From: Alkalicoccobacillus porphyridii
GTDB lineage: Bacteria; Bacillota; Bacilli; Bacillales; Bacillaceae_D
Reading direction: 5' to 3'
Assembly (NCBI RefSeq): GCF_007293315.1
Contig: NZ_VLXZ01000001.1
Span: 124,001 to 188,000 of the forward strand
Length of the DNA: 64,000 bases
The notes beneath the pieces were generated by a model that did no database searches, was not told the origin of the DNA, and saw only the letters and a list, made by a program, of their open reading frames with translations. This document shows positions 44,482-54,311 of this stretch, piece by piece. The position numbers and the translations under genes were made by a program. The number at the start of each line of letters is the position of its first letter. Positions within the stretch are counted from its first letter, which is position 1.

Positions 44482-46068
44482 CTAAGAGGTTCTAACTTCT
44501 TTATACTCACTTGGAGTAAAACCAATCTGTTTTTTAAATACCTGGCTAAAGTATCTTGGGTTGTTTCCAAAGCCAACCATTTCAGCTATGTCTGCCACTT
44601 TAATGTCGTCTGACGTTTCAATTAATTCTACTGCTTTTGAAATTCTAAGCTTCATTAAATAATGGGAAAACTTTTCCCCTATTTCTTTTTTAAACAACTT
44701 ACCAAGATAATCAGAATTCATATAGAATACATCATTTGATAATTGAGATAAGGATACATCAGTGTTGTCATAATGGGATTCAACATATTCGCATACATTA
44801 TGAATAGTTGTACTTAGGTGTTTTTTAGCGGAGGTATAGTTTTCGCTCGTAACCTTTTGTGCTGCCTCTTTCAAGAACTCTTCAATTTGATTAAATGTAT
44901 TAAGCCTTTGAAAGCTGGTTACTTCTTTAAACAGCTCATTCATTAGCTCATTTGATGCCTGCCTAATGATTGAAGTATAAAGCTCGAGACTATGGGCTTT
45001 TACGATACTAACGTCATACTTTTTCTCTGCTACGTATGAAAAATAGTGATCAAGATAGCTTTGAACCTCGCTTTTGTTTCCGCTTCTTATAAAGACTAGC
45101 AGTTCTTCATGGTTAAACTGTAGTTCATCAAATCGAAACGGCTGCTGATCTAGTGACCCCGTAGATATAATTCCTCCCTCACCTATATAAAAACGTTGAG
45201 CCAAACTCTGTAGCGCCTCTCTAAACAGCTGTCTTAGATGCGTGACGTTATTTTCCGAGCTTATGGCACTAGTAAAGCTTAGTTGATAGAAATAATTAAA
45301 ATGTTGCTTTACTTCTTTTAATGTGGAAATTAATTGTTGATCTGGACAGCTTTCAATGAGGATGACGACTTTCTCTCCAATGGTAGTAGAAAGTAGGACG
45401 GTTTGTACCTGCTGTAACTCATAGGTTGCCATTTCCTTTAAAGCATAAAAATGTTCAAATTCCTCGGATTGATAACCGATCGTTCGGTCCTCTGGTTCAT
45501 CAATAATCATGACGATTAATTTTAATGGGGCCACAATATCATCCGATCCAAACAAATGCTGAAAATGCCCCCACTCCTGCGCCCCAAATGTGTTATCTGA
45601 TAAGACCTCCTTTAATACCTGAGTTCTTGCTTTAGGTAGAATTTCGTGTAATCTATTTTTCATTTTCAACACAAAATCTTCATCCTGCTTTTGTTTATCT
45701 AGGTTCGTTGTGACTTGCTTTAATGCTTCTTCGATCTTTTGTTCGTTTGATGGTTTTAAAAGATAGTGCTTTACTTCATGCTCCATCGCTGTTTTTGCAA
45801 ATTCAAACTCATCGTGACCAGAAAGAATGATCCATTTAATCTTTGGATTAAGTGGATGTACACGTTTAATCAATTCAATTCCATTTAGTCCAGGCATCTT
45901 AATATCAGTAATCACAATATCCGGCTCTTTTTCTTGAATTTGCTCAAAGGCACTTAGACCATTCCCTGCCTTACCAATTAACTGAGTACCACAAGCTTTC
46001 CAGTTTACTAAAGCTGCAATACCCTCAAGAATATTAACTTCATCATCAACTAATAATACCTTGTACAT
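44482..46068 (-). CDS. YesN-type response regulator with AraC DNA-binding domain
   Basis: 528 residues. Receiver domain 1-120 with the phosphorylated Asp in DIVITDIKMPGLNG (about residue 55); a long middle region (about 130-410); and a C-terminal AraC helix-turn-helix pair (VSLSQLSNDVFYMNSDYLGK; IKVADIAEMVGFGNNPRYFS). It probably activates the adjacent importer operon. It starts five bases after the kinase gene, with AAAGGAG upstream. Confidence 0.92.
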   Translation of the reverse strand: MYKVLLVDDEVNILEGIAALVNWKACGTQLIGKAGNGLSAFEQIQEKEPDIVITDIKMPGLNGIELIKRVHPLNPKIKWIILSGHDEFEFAKTAMEHEVKHYLLKPSNEQKIEEALKQVTTNLDKQKQDEDFVLKMKNRLHEILPKARTQVLKEVLSDNTFGAQEWGHFQHLFGSDDIVAPLKLIVMIIDEPEDRTIGYQSEEFEHFYALKEMATYELQQVQTVLLSTTIGEKVVILIESCPDQQLISTLKEVKQHFNYFYQLSFTSAISSENNVTHLRQLFREALQSLAQRFYIGEGGIISTGSLDQQPFRFDELQFNHEELLVFIRSGNKSEVQSYLDHYFSYVAEKKYDVSIVKAHSLELYTSIIRQASNELMNELFKEVTSFQRLNTFNQIEEFLKEAAQKVTSENYTSAKKHLSTTIHNVCEYVESHYDNTDVSLSQLSNDVFYMNSDYLGKLFKKEIGEKFSHYLMKLRISKAVELIETSDDIKVADIAEMVGFGNNPRYFSQVFKKQIGFTPSEYKEVRTS

Positions 46069-46073
46069 CTACA

Positions 46074-47795
46074 TCACTCCTTTACGGTAGGGAGAGTTAT
46101 TGTAACGGTTGTGCCATTGCCCACTTCACTTTGAATATCTAAACCATATGGTTCTCCAAACATTAATTGAATACGCTCCATGATATTGGCGAGACCAATC
46201 CCGGACCGTTTCGGTTTCACACGCCCCTCATAAATGGCTTGAATCGTCTCCTGGCTCATCCCGACACCATTATCACTAATTAAAATTTCTATAGACTGAT
46301 CATTTACAGTGAGCTCTACTTGAATGACACATTCGTCAATAATTTCCTCCAAGCTATGTTGAATAGCATTTTCTACTATTGGCTGGATCGTTAGCTTCGG
46401 TATGCGATAAAGATCTACTTCATCTGGCTGCTTCATTTCAAACGTCAGTCTTTTTTTATAACGGTATTTTTGTATCACCATATAATGATGAACAATATTT
46501 AGCTCCTCTTGTATGGAGATAAGCGGCTCTTTTTTACTAATGATTGTTCTCATCATATTTCCTAATGATTCTGCAATGTTTGAAATATCATTTTGCCGAT
46601 TAACCTTTGCTAACCAATTAATTGAATCTAATGTGTTGTATAAGAAGTGGGGATTAATTTGCGCCTGTAAAGCTCGATACTCCGTTTCTTTAATAACAAG
46701 CTGCTTTGAATAATTTTCAGTTATTAACGTATTAATTTTCTGGATCATTGAGTCAAAATTGGTATGAAGCTGTTCAATTTCACCTGATGAATGCACACGC
46801 TTCTCATTTTCCATCGGTGTGAAATTCCCCATTTCTACCTGCTTCATTTTCTGAGTTAAATCTTCTAGTGGTTTAGAGATCGTTCGCGCCAGCTTACTAC
46901 TAATAAGTATGATAATGAAGAGAATTAGAATAAATGATCCGATCATTAGCTGATTTAGTCTACTTGTAGACCCTGCCACTTCATCAAATGGTAAAATATT
47001 AAAATACATCAACTCAGAATGCCTTGAGTGTTGGGAGGTATAAAAGTATTTTCTATCATTCCATTCTTTAATTTGATAATTAGTATTAGTAGCTCCTTCA
47101 AGCAATGTCTCTGCCTCAATTGGAAAATCCTTTACATACATGACTTCATCGTCCTTCATAATGACAAAGCTTTTGTCAGAGGAAAGGTTGAGGGAATCAG
47201 AGATAAACTCCTCCATATCAATCGTAATAAAGACGGAGCCTAAGTAAGAAAGGCTTAAATCATTTAGCTTTCTCATTTCCCTTGTTGATACTAATACGCC
47301 CTCATCCGAAAGCGACATCCAAACATTTGCTCCACTAGCTGCACTCATTTCGTCTGTCCATTCTCTATCAATAAAGTCATTGATGGGTTGGTTACCAACT
47401 ACATAATATTCACCTAGTGTATCAAGCATCTGAATAGAAGAAACATAACGCTCCTGAGAGTAATATGAATTTAACCGTTCTAATAAAAACCTCCTTGATC
47501 GATACACATCGTACCCATAATATTCATAGTTAATGCCTTCCATGTAATTCTGAATAACTGGATCCGTACTTATTTGGAATGACATTTGCTCAATTTTTTT
47601 TAATTCTTCATCTAATACCGTGGAAGAAATTTTTAATGTGTTTGCAGACTCGTTGTATACCTCTGTCTCATACACTGCTGTAAATACTCTAAAGCTAATG
47701 ATCCCCATAATACAGAAAAAGACTAATTGTAAGATGGCAATAATAATAATCTTATTTTTTATGCCATGAATTCGGTTTAAACCCCACTCAATCAT
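46074..47795 (-). CDS. YesM-type sensor histidine kinase
   Basis: About 573 residues. Membrane helix near 20-40, an extracellular cache-like sensor (about 45-275), second helix (SFILILFIIILISSKLA), HAMP, then the His_kinase domain with the phospho-acceptor in QINPHFLYNTLDSINWL and an HATPase end with LISDNGVGMS and SGIGLANIMERI. This family senses sugars or their binding proteins. The start is uncertain: ATG 47795 or an upstream ATG near 47813, neither with a strong site. Confidence 0.9.
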   Translation of the reverse strand: MIEWGLNRIHGIKNKIIIIAILQLVFFCIMGIISFRVFTAVYETEVYNESANTLKISSTVLDEELKKIEQMSFQISTDPVIQNYMEGINYEYYGYDVYRSRRFLLERLNSYYSQERYVSSIQMLDTLGEYYVVGNQPINDFIDREWTDEMSAASGANVWMSLSDEGVLVSTREMRKLNDLSLSYLGSVFITIDMEEFISDSLNLSSDKSFVIMKDDEVMYVKDFPIEAETLLEGATNTNYQIKEWNDRKYFYTSQHSRHSELMYFNILPFDEVAGSTSRLNQLMIGSFILILFIIILISSKLARTISKPLEDLTQKMKQVEMGNFTPMENEKRVHSSGEIEQLHTNFDSMIQKINTLITENYSKQLVIKETEYRALQAQINPHFLYNTLDSINWLAKVNRQNDISNIAESLGNMMRTIISKKEPLISIQEELNIVHHYMVIQKYRYKKRLTFEMKQPDEVDLYRIPKLTIQPIVENAIQHSLEEIIDECVIQVELTVNDQSIEILISDNGVGMSQETIQAIYEGRVKPKRSGIGLANIMERIQLMFGEPYGLDIQSEVGNGTTVTITLPTVKE

Positions 47796-47826
47796 AGCGT
47801 ACACCACTCTCATCAAAAGCTTATAA

Positions 47827-47859
47827 GTAAAGCGCTTACATTCACTTCATAGTATAACA
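47827..47859 (-). promoter_or_regulatory. Promoter and cre-like box of the two-component system
   Basis: On the minus strand an extended -10, TG-T-TATACT (47859-47851), has no convincing -35. Ten bp downstream is TGTAAGCGCTTTAC (47840-47827), 13 of 14 matches to the cre consensus. The arrangement copies that of the importer operon. Confidence 0.7.
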
Positions 47860-48019
47860 GATTTTTTACATCAAAAAAGAGAATTCCTTTAATTATGACA
47901 TTAATTGGCTACACTATTTAGCCCGCCCCTTCCCCATTTACTCTTTTAAGTGAAATTGTGATAGTATGATTAAAGCTATTTACTTGATTCGAGCAGGAAA
48001 CACAAAGGAGATTCGGGAA

Positions 48020-49276
48020 ATGTATGAGGTCATTGTTATAGGAGGTGGCCCTTCAGGTCTTATGGCTGCTGCTTCGGCTGCAGAACATGGAGCGAAGGTG
48101 CTTCTCATAGATAAAGGCAATAAATTAGGCAGGAAATTAGCCATCTCAGGTGGCGGACGCTGTAATGTTACAAATCGAATGGAGCGCAAACAGCTGATAG
48201 AGCACATTCCAGGCAATGGTAAGTTTATGCACAGTCCGTTTGCAACATTTGATAATGAAGATATTATCCAATTTTTCGAGGGACTAGGAATCCAATTAAA
48301 AGAAGAAGATCGCGGACGCATGTTCCCGGTTAACGACAAAGCTCAAACAGTCGTTGATACCTTGCTACGCCGCATTCAAGATTTACGAGTGACGATCTGG
48401 ACAAATGCAGCCGTCAAAACAATTGATTACCTAGATGGAAAGGTTGACTCCGTTAAATTAATGGACGGACAAGTACTCAAAACAAAATCAATTATTGTGG
48501 CAACAGGAGGCAAATCCGTACCACACACCGGCTCAACTGGAGATGGATATCCATGGGCTAAGAAAGCCGGCCATACGATTACCGAGCTTTATCCAACGGA
48601 AGTTCCAATCACTTCAGATGATCCATTTATCAAGAAAAAAGCTCTTCAAGGTCTCTCATTACGTGACATAGAGCTCTCTGTTATTAATCCTAAAGGGAAG
48701 ATAATAAAAACTCACGAAGGAGATATGATTTTTACGCACTTTGGCATTTCCGGACCAGCCTCGTTACGCTGCAGTCAGTATGTAGTCAAAGCACTTAAAA
48801 AGTTTGATGTCTCCTCGATTGAATTACGTGTAGATTTATTTCCTGGGAAGTCTGAAGAGGATCTATTTCAAGAGCTTTGGAAATCAGTCAAAGCAGAGCC
48901 TAAAAAACAGCTTAAAAATGTCCTCAAGGTTGTAACTCAGGAACGGATGCTGCTGTATTTGTACGAGCACCTCTCGATTCCTTCTGAGGCGACCTGTGCT
49001 AATATTTCTCATGAAGTTCTCCGACAACTGGCCAAAACATTGAAACAGTTTATCATACATGCTAACGGAACTCTTTCAATTGAAAAAGCCTTCGTGACGG
49101 GTGGTGGTGTGTCTGTCAAAGAGATAGAACCTAAAACCATGCACTCAAAAAAAGCAGAAGGACTATATTTTTGCGGAGAGGTTTTGGATATTCACGGTTA
49201 CACGGGCGGGTATAACATTACCTGCGCCTTTTCGACCGGCTATACAGCGGGTAAATCAGCAGCTGAACGAGTGTGA
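48020..49276 (+). CDS. ytfP: HI0933-family FAD-dependent oxidoreductase YtfP
   Basis: A 418-residue flavoprotein. FAD-binding motif [20 protein letters not shown] at the N-terminus, [16 protein letters not shown] (family hallmark), [18 protein letters not shown], and the C-terminal [17 protein letters not shown]. Substrate unknown. AAAGGAG at 48004-48010 sets the ATG at 48020; the frame is open to 47966 without another site. In B. subtilis ytfP lies next to ytgP; here the sugar module separates them. Confidence 0.93.
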   Translation: MYEVIVIGGGPSGLMAAASAAEHGAKVLLIDKGNKLGRKLAISGGGRCNVTNRMERKQLIEHIPGNGKFMHSPFATFDNEDIIQFFEGLGIQLKEEDRGRMFPVNDKAQTVVDTLLRRIQDLRVTIWTNAAVKTIDYLDGKVDSVKLMDGQVLKTKSIIVATGGKSVPHTGSTGDGYPWAKKAGHTITELYPTEVPITSDDPFIKKKALQGLSLRDIELSVINPKGKIIKTHEGDMIFTHFGISGPASLRCSQYVVKALKKFDVSSIELRVDLFPGKSEEDLFQELWKSVKAEPKKQLKNVLKVVTQERMLLYLYEHLSIPSEATCANISHEVLRQLAKTLKQFIIHANGTLSIEKAFVTGGGVSVKEIEPKTMHSKKAEGLYFCGEVLDIHGYTGGYNITCAFSTGYTAGKSAAERV

Positions 49277-49282
49277 ACGTGT

Positions 49283-49321
49283 CTTAGCCCCCAACGATGT
49301 GTTGGGGGCTAAGCTTTTTTT
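49283..49321 (+). terminator. Terminator of ytfP
   Basis: CTTAGCCCCCAAC pairs with GTTGGGGGCTAAG (49301-49313), loop GATGT, followed by seven T. Confidence 0.92.
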
Positions 49322-49384
49322 AGGAGAGGCTTAATATATGATGAGTACGACAACGTCCAGGTCTATGTGCAAATGAAATTGAGG

Positions 49385-49556
49385 ATTTTCTGGATAGAGG
49401 GTGACTCATAATTCTTTTGTTCGTCCGTCGCTCCCAAAATAGGGGGCACGCTTACCGCGGGAAGGTATTGAGCTAACCCGACTCCGTCGATTTATCTCAA
49501 TGAACCTTTTCATCCCGCAGGTGTCGACCCTCCTATTTTGTCCGCTTGTTTTAGGG
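49385..49556 (+). repeat. Dispersed palindromic element, copy B
   Basis: It aligns with the minus strand of copy A from CGCTCCC...GGGGGCAC to the end TTTGTCCGCTTGT. Outer arms here are CAAAATAGG (49435-49443) and CCTATTTTG (49532-49540): both arms differ from copy A yet remain complementary. The inner hairpin is decayed. Array 2 follows 55 bp downstream, the same order as in copy A and array 1. Confidence 0.8.
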
Positions 49557-49610
49557 TAGGTATCAGTAATACTTTTCACACAATAATAAGGTCTTGACCG
49601 AGCCAAATCG

Positions 49611-50046
49611 GCTTACTAAGAAAGACGGCTTCTTCTCCAAGATCAATGTCCTCCTTACCAAGAGCCATACCTGCTTACCAAGAAAGACCGGCTCCTTTCC
49701 AAGACGAATGATCCCCTTACCAAGAGACACATCGACTTACCAAGAAGGACCGGCTCCTCTCCAAGATCAATGTCCTCCTTACCAAGAACCTCATTCGCTT
49801 ACCAAGAAAGTTCGGCTCTTCTCCAAGTCGAATGCTCTCCTTACCAAGAACCACATCCGCTTACCAAGAAAGAAGGGCTCTTCTCCAAGTCGAATGCTCT
49901 CCTTACCAAGACCCACATCCGCTTACCAAGAAAAACGGGCTCTTCTCCAAGACAAATGCTCTCCTTACCAAGACCCTCATCCGCTTACCAAGAAAGAAGG
50001 GCTCTTCTCCAAGATGAACACTCTCCTTACCAAGAATCCATCTTTC
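49611..50046 (-). repeat. Array 2: 62-bp tandem repeat, seven units
   Basis: GCTTACCAAG recurs at 49611 (as GCTTACTAAG), 49673, 49735 (ACTTACCAAG), 49797, 49859, 49921 and 49983, always 62 bp apart. CCAAG cores fall at 21, 21, 20 bp steps (49616, 49637, 49658, 49678, 49699, 49720, 49740, 49761, 49782, 49802). It is the same repeat as array 1 in opposite orientation. Frames across it are open but rotate each unit. It lies between the 3' ends of ytfP and leuS. Confidence 0.95.
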
Positions 50047-50076
50047 TCCACAAAGGAAAATCCAATGCCTCATCGT

Positions 50077-50115
50077 AAAAACCCCGCAGCACCAAGAATG
50101 GTGCTACGGGGCTAT
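50077..50115 (-). terminator. Terminator of leuS
   Basis: ACCCCGCAGCACC pairs with GGTGCTACGGGG; T run on the minus strand. The loop is AAGAAT, so the hairpin contains an ACCAAGA core and continues the phase of array 2 approximately. Confidence 0.88.
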
Positions 50116-50121
50116 ATTTAC

Positions 50122-52542
50122 TTATCCTACAACGATATTCACTAACTTCCTTGGTACGGCGATGACTTTACGTACGGTTTTGCCAGCCATAGCTTCTTGG
50201 ACGGTTTCGTTAGCACGGGCAAGCTCTTCCATTTGCTCGCGAGAAGAGTCTGCAGGAATAACGAGTTTTGCTTTAAGCTTTCCGTTAATCTGGACAACAA
50301 CTTCTACTTCGTTTTCAACGAGCTTAGCCTCATCGAATTCAGGCCATGCTGCATAGGTAACAGTCTCCGTATGTCCAAGCTTTGACCACAATTCTTCAGC
50401 TATGTGAGGAGCGATTGGTGAAAGGATTTTTACGAAGCCTTCCATTTGATCTTTAGGCAATGTTTCTTGCTTATACGCTTCATTAATATAAACCATCATT
50501 TGTGATATTCCTACGTTAAAGCGCAATTCCTTGAAGTCTTCTGTTACTTTTTTAATCGTTTGATGGTAAACACGTGTTAAGGATTCAGTGCCTTCACTAT
50601 CAGTAATGATTGGGCTTATGTTTCCTGATACCTCTTCAATAAATAATCTCCACACTCTTTCAAGGAAGCGACGTGATCCGTCTAAACCATTGGTAGACCA
50701 CGCAATGGTTCCATCAAGTGGTCCCATAAACATTTCGTAAAGACGCAAGGTGTCAGCACCATGAGATTTAATGACATCATCGGGATTCACTACGTTTCCT
50801 TTTGACTTACTCATCTTCTCATTGTTTTCGCCTAGGATCATACCTTGATTATATAAGCGTTGGAACGGCTCTTTGGTCGGAACCACGCCAATATCATACA
50901 AAAATTTATGCCAGAAACGAGCGTACAATAAATGCAGTACGGCGTGCTCCGCTCCTCCAATATACATATCAACAGGTAACCAATCCTTCAAAATTTCAGG
51001 GTCAGCCAAGGCTTCTGTATTATTTGGATCAAGGTAACGAAGGTAGTACCAGCAGCTTCCTGCCCATTGTGGCATTGTATTGGTTTCTCTTCTTCCTTTC
51101 ATTCCCGTTTCTGGATCAATCACTTCTAGCCACTCTTTTGCATTCGCAAGTGGAGATTCCCCCACTCCAGAAGGCTTAATCTCATCCATTTCAGGCAGAA
51201 TCAATGGCAATTGGTCTTCTGGCACAGTAGTGGTTGTTCCATCCTCCCAGTGAATGACTGGGATTGGCTCTCCCCAATAGCGTTGACGGCTGAATAACCA
51301 ATCACGCAAACGATATGTTACTTTTTTCGTACCAACTGATTTTTCTTCTAGCCATGTAATGGCCTTCGTAATAGCCTCGTCTTTTCCTAATCCATCTAAG
51401 AAACCAGAGTTCACATGCTTACCGTCGCCAATGTAGGCTCCTTGTTCGATGTCTCCTCCTGCAACCACTTCACGAATTGGTAATGAAAAGGCAGTAGCAA
51501 ATTCATAGTCACGCTCATCATGAGCAGGTACAGCCATAATCGCACCTGTTCCATAGCTAACTAACACATAGTCAGCAATCCAAACAGGGATCTTCTCACC
51601 ATTGATTGGGTTGATTGCATAAGCTCCAGTAAATGCTCCAGATTTCTCTTTAGAAAGCTCTGTGCGTTCAAGGTCACTTTTTGTAGCCACCTTCTTTTGA
51701 TAAGTCTCAACCTCATCCTTTTGCTCTGGAGATGTAATGGTTGACACTAGTTTATGCTCAGGCGCCAACACCATATATGTTGCACCAAATAATGTGTCTG
51801 GTCGCGTGGTAAAAACAGAAATAACGTCCTCAAATCCATCAAGCTGAAATTCAACTTGCGCACCTTCTGAACGACCAATCCAGTTTCTTTGCATATCCTT
51901 AAGACTTTCCGGCCAGTCAAGATCTTCTAAGTCCTCTAACAAACGATCCGCATAGGCAGTAATTCGTAAGATCCACTGTCTCATCGGACGGCGTTCAACC
52001 GGATGCCCACCTCGTTCGCTCAATCCATCAATAACCTCTTCGTTTGCAAGGACCGTACCAAGTGCTGGACACCAATTCACTGCTACTTCATCAACATAGG
52101 CCAACCCTTTGTTATAAAGCTGAATGAAAATCCACTGCGTCCATTTATAGTAATTAGGATCCGTCGTATCCACTTCACGATCCCAGTCATATGAGAATCC
52201 TAGCTCTTTAATCTGTCTGCGGAAGGTATCAATATTTAATTGAGTAAATGCTGCAGGTGCGTTCCCTGTATCAATGGCATATTGCTCCGCAGGAAGTCCA
52301 AAAGCATCCCATCCCATTGGATGCATGACCTCATACCCTTGCATACGTTTCATTCTTGATAAAATATCCGTCGCAGTCATTCCTTCTGGATGACCAACAT
52401 GAAGCCCTGCTCCAGATGGATACGGAAACATATCTAATGCATAGTATTTTGGCTTATCACTTGCTGTATTTGTACGGAACGTCTTATTTTGCTCCCAGTA
52501 CGCCTGCCATTTTGGTTCGATTTTGTTATGTGAAAAAGACAT
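50122..52542 (-). CDS. leuS: Leucyl-tRNA synthetase
   Basis: A class I synthetase of 806 residues, about the length of B. subtilis LeuS (804). It contains [21 protein letters not shown] (HIGH motif as HVGH), the CP1 editing domain (about 220-400, [20 protein letters not shown]), [14 protein letters not shown] (KMSKS) and the C-terminal anticodon and tRNA-binding domains. AGGGGGAAAAGTA precedes the ATG. A T-box leader controls it. Confidence 0.97.
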   Translation of the reverse strand: MSFSHNKIEPKWQAYWEQNKTFRTNTASDKPKYYALDMFPYPSGAGLHVGHPEGMTATDILSRMKRMQGYEVMHPMGWDAFGLPAEQYAIDTGNAPAAFTQLNIDTFRRQIKELGFSYDWDREVDTTDPNYYKWTQWIFIQLYNKGLAYVDEVAVNWCPALGTVLANEEVIDGLSERGGHPVERRPMRQWILRITAYADRLLEDLEDLDWPESLKDMQRNWIGRSEGAQVEFQLDGFEDVISVFTTRPDTLFGATYMVLAPEHKLVSTITSPEQKDEVETYQKKVATKSDLERTELSKEKSGAFTGAYAINPINGEKIPVWIADYVLVSYGTGAIMAVPAHDERDYEFATAFSLPIREVVAGGDIEQGAYIGDGKHVNSGFLDGLGKDEAITKAITWLEEKSVGTKKVTYRLRDWLFSRQRYWGEPIPVIHWEDGTTTTVPEDQLPLILPEMDEIKPSGVGESPLANAKEWLEVIDPETGMKGRRETNTMPQWAGSCWYYLRYLDPNNTEALADPEILKDWLPVDMYIGGAEHAVLHLLYARFWHKFLYDIGVVPTKEPFQRLYNQGMILGENNEKMSKSKGNVVNPDDVIKSHGADTLRLYEMFMGPLDGTIAWSTNGLDGSRRFLERVWRLFIEEVSGNISPIITDSEGTESLTRVYHQTIKKVTEDFKELRFNVGISQMMVYINEAYKQETLPKDQMEGFVKILSPIAPHIAEELWSKLGHTETVTYAAWPEFDEAKLVENEVEVVVQINGKLKAKLVIPADSSREQMEELARANETVQEAMAGKTVRKVIAVPRKLVNIVVG

Positions 52543-52605
52543 TACTTTTCCCCCTGTTAGTAGTTATGGTCCAGTAAGTTGTTAGCGTATGAGTCCGTTT
52601 GCATA

Positions 52606-52860
52606 TAAAAAAACTCCCGCCCCTAATAAAATTAATTATCAGGGACGAGAGTTAGCTTCTATGCTTATCCCGCGGTACCACCCAGATTAACAGAGTTAGC
52701 CTCTGTTCACTCTTTACACAAATAACGGACGTGACCCGTTGAAGGTTACTACCCATTTCACCCTCAAGACTCGAAGGGGAGTTCAATCTACCTGTTCGGC
52801 TGGCTCGCACCTTCCGCCAACTCTCTGCATTCCCAGATACATCTACTATTCCTCGTTAAC
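52606..52860 (-). promoter_or_regulatory. Leucine T-box leader of leuS
   Basis: On the minus strand the T-box sequence GGGTGGTACCGCGG lies at 52684-52671 and is followed by a terminator (stem ACTCTCGTCCCT / AGGGGCGGGAGT, then seven T, 52654-52606). Upstream, the specifier region reads GAACTCC, with CTC (Leu) at 52781-52779. Uncharged tRNA-Leu would stabilise the antiterminator. The leader fills most of the 412-bp gap to the MFS gene. Confidence 0.93.
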
Positions 52861-52954
52861 ATCAACTTTTCTCGTATGAACTTACTAGTATTGTATGAAG
52901 TTGTCACCGCTCTGTCAAGCGACCGCTCAGAATGATTAAAAATAATGATTCTGC

Positions 52955-54133
52955 CTAGCTAGGCATGTGGTGTTTTTTTAATGGGTGATCATAAACGAGT
53001 AAGAATGGAATCGATAGAATCAGCATACCCACAAGAACATAAAACAATACGTAAATCGAGTAGACATCAACTATAAAGCCCCCTAATATTGGACCAAACA
53101 TTCTTCCGACCATGGCTACACTATTAACTAGACCCTGATAGAATCCCTCTCTGCCATCTGGAGCTAACTGACTCGCCACTGTTGGAACTGCTGGCCAGAT
53201 AAACATTTCACCAATGGTTAAAATAATCATTGCTGTCATAAAACCAGAGAACTGTGTAACTTGAGTCAAAACAAGAAAAGAAACGATAAATAAGATCACA
53301 CCTGCAACCATCTGCGCTTTAATTCCCTGTATCCATTTCTTTATAACCAAAGATAAAAGCGGCTGGGCACAAACGATCATCAAACCATTAACCGTCCAAA
53401 ATAAACTGTACGCTCCAAGAGAAAGACCCAAACCCTGGGTGTGGACCGACACGTTTGCCTGCCACTGAGTATAACTCATCCAACAAATAACAAAAGCTAT
53501 GCTCACAAAAATCAAGGAGTGAAAACGAAAATGTCTCCTGAATGGAATGTTCTCTAATGGCTTCATTGTGTCATGACCTGTTGATTTGGCCTTTAGCTTA
53601 CGAAAAGCAAATAATACAAATACAAATAAGCCCGCGTGCATCAGCGCATTTGCTTGAAAGACCGCTGTTAATTCATTAGCAGCTACCACTCCAATCAGCG
53701 CGGTACCAATTGATACACCGACATTTTGCGCGACATACATCGCATTAAACGGACGTCTACCCCCTTCCGGCCATAACGTTCCAGCTAATGCATATAAAGC
53801 TGGTGCCATCATCCCCGATCCGAATCCTACACCCATGAGCAACAGCATATAATAAGTAAAGCTATGAAAAAAAGCTAACAAACAGGCACTAATAGCAGCA
53901 GCAGTTACTCCAAGAACCAGGGTTCGATAGGCACCGATCTGATCAAATAATCGCCCTCCCAGCAAATTCCCACACACGCCAGCAGCAGAATTTAACATAA
54001 GTACAAATCCAGCTATCGTTAACGATTTTCCTAACTCTTCATGAATATAAATAGCATTCAATGGCCACAAAAATGAAATACCAGTGACGCTCATCGTCAT
54101 GGCAATAATTAAAATCCATATGGACTTTGGCAT
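52955..54133 (-). CDS. yttB: MFS transporter (YttB-like)
   Basis: A 392-residue major facilitator with 12 predicted helices. The loop 2-3 motif reads NLLGGRLFDQIGAYRTL, a good match for G-x-L-a-D-r-x-G-r-k. The drug/proton antiporter class is likely but the substrate is unknown. A CAGGAGAGAGACAT site precedes the ATG. Name from position next to leuS and ytqA as in B. subtilis. Confidence 0.82.
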   Translation of the reverse strand: MPKSIWILIIAMTMSVTGISFLWPLNAIYIHEELGKSLTIAGFVLMLNSAAGVCGNLLGGRLFDQIGAYRTLVLGVTAAAISACLLAFFHSFTYYMLLLMGVGFGSGMMAPALYALAGTLWPEGGRRPFNAMYVAQNVGVSIGTALIGVVAANELTAVFQANALMHAGLFVFVLFAFRKLKAKSTGHDTMKPLENIPFRRHFRFHSLIFVSIAFVICWMSYTQWQANVSVHTQGLGLSLGAYSLFWTVNGLMIVCAQPLLSLVIKKWIQGIKAQMVAGVILFIVSFLVLTQVTQFSGFMTAMIILTIGEMFIWPAVPTVASQLAPDGREGFYQGLVNSVAMVGRMFGPILGGFIVDVYSIYVLFYVLVGMLILSIPFLLVYDHPLKKHHMPS

Positions 54134-54311
54134 ATGTCTCTCTCCTGCCTTTATTAGTTACTCAAGAAGTAATCCTATGTCACTTAATGCTGAAAAGCAA
54201 TTTATTTTCTTCCTTAGAATTAAAGTGGCTCTTCATCATGTCACATGATAAAATGAAGGATAAAAATATGCATCCATATTAATTGTTGTTTAACATAGGA
54301 AGGTAGATTTG

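Noticed and set aside
15637-50046. CRISPR arrays
   Set aside because: Units are contiguous and alike; there are no unique spacers, no conserved direct repeat of 23-47 bp with spacers, and no cas genes in the window.
49594-50145. A 183-codon plus-strand frame (LTKK...LPRK repeats) plus shorter frames in array 2
   Set aside because: Same reason: open frame is a by-product of a stop-free 62-bp repeat, and its end runs into the leuS terminator and the end of leuS on the other strand.
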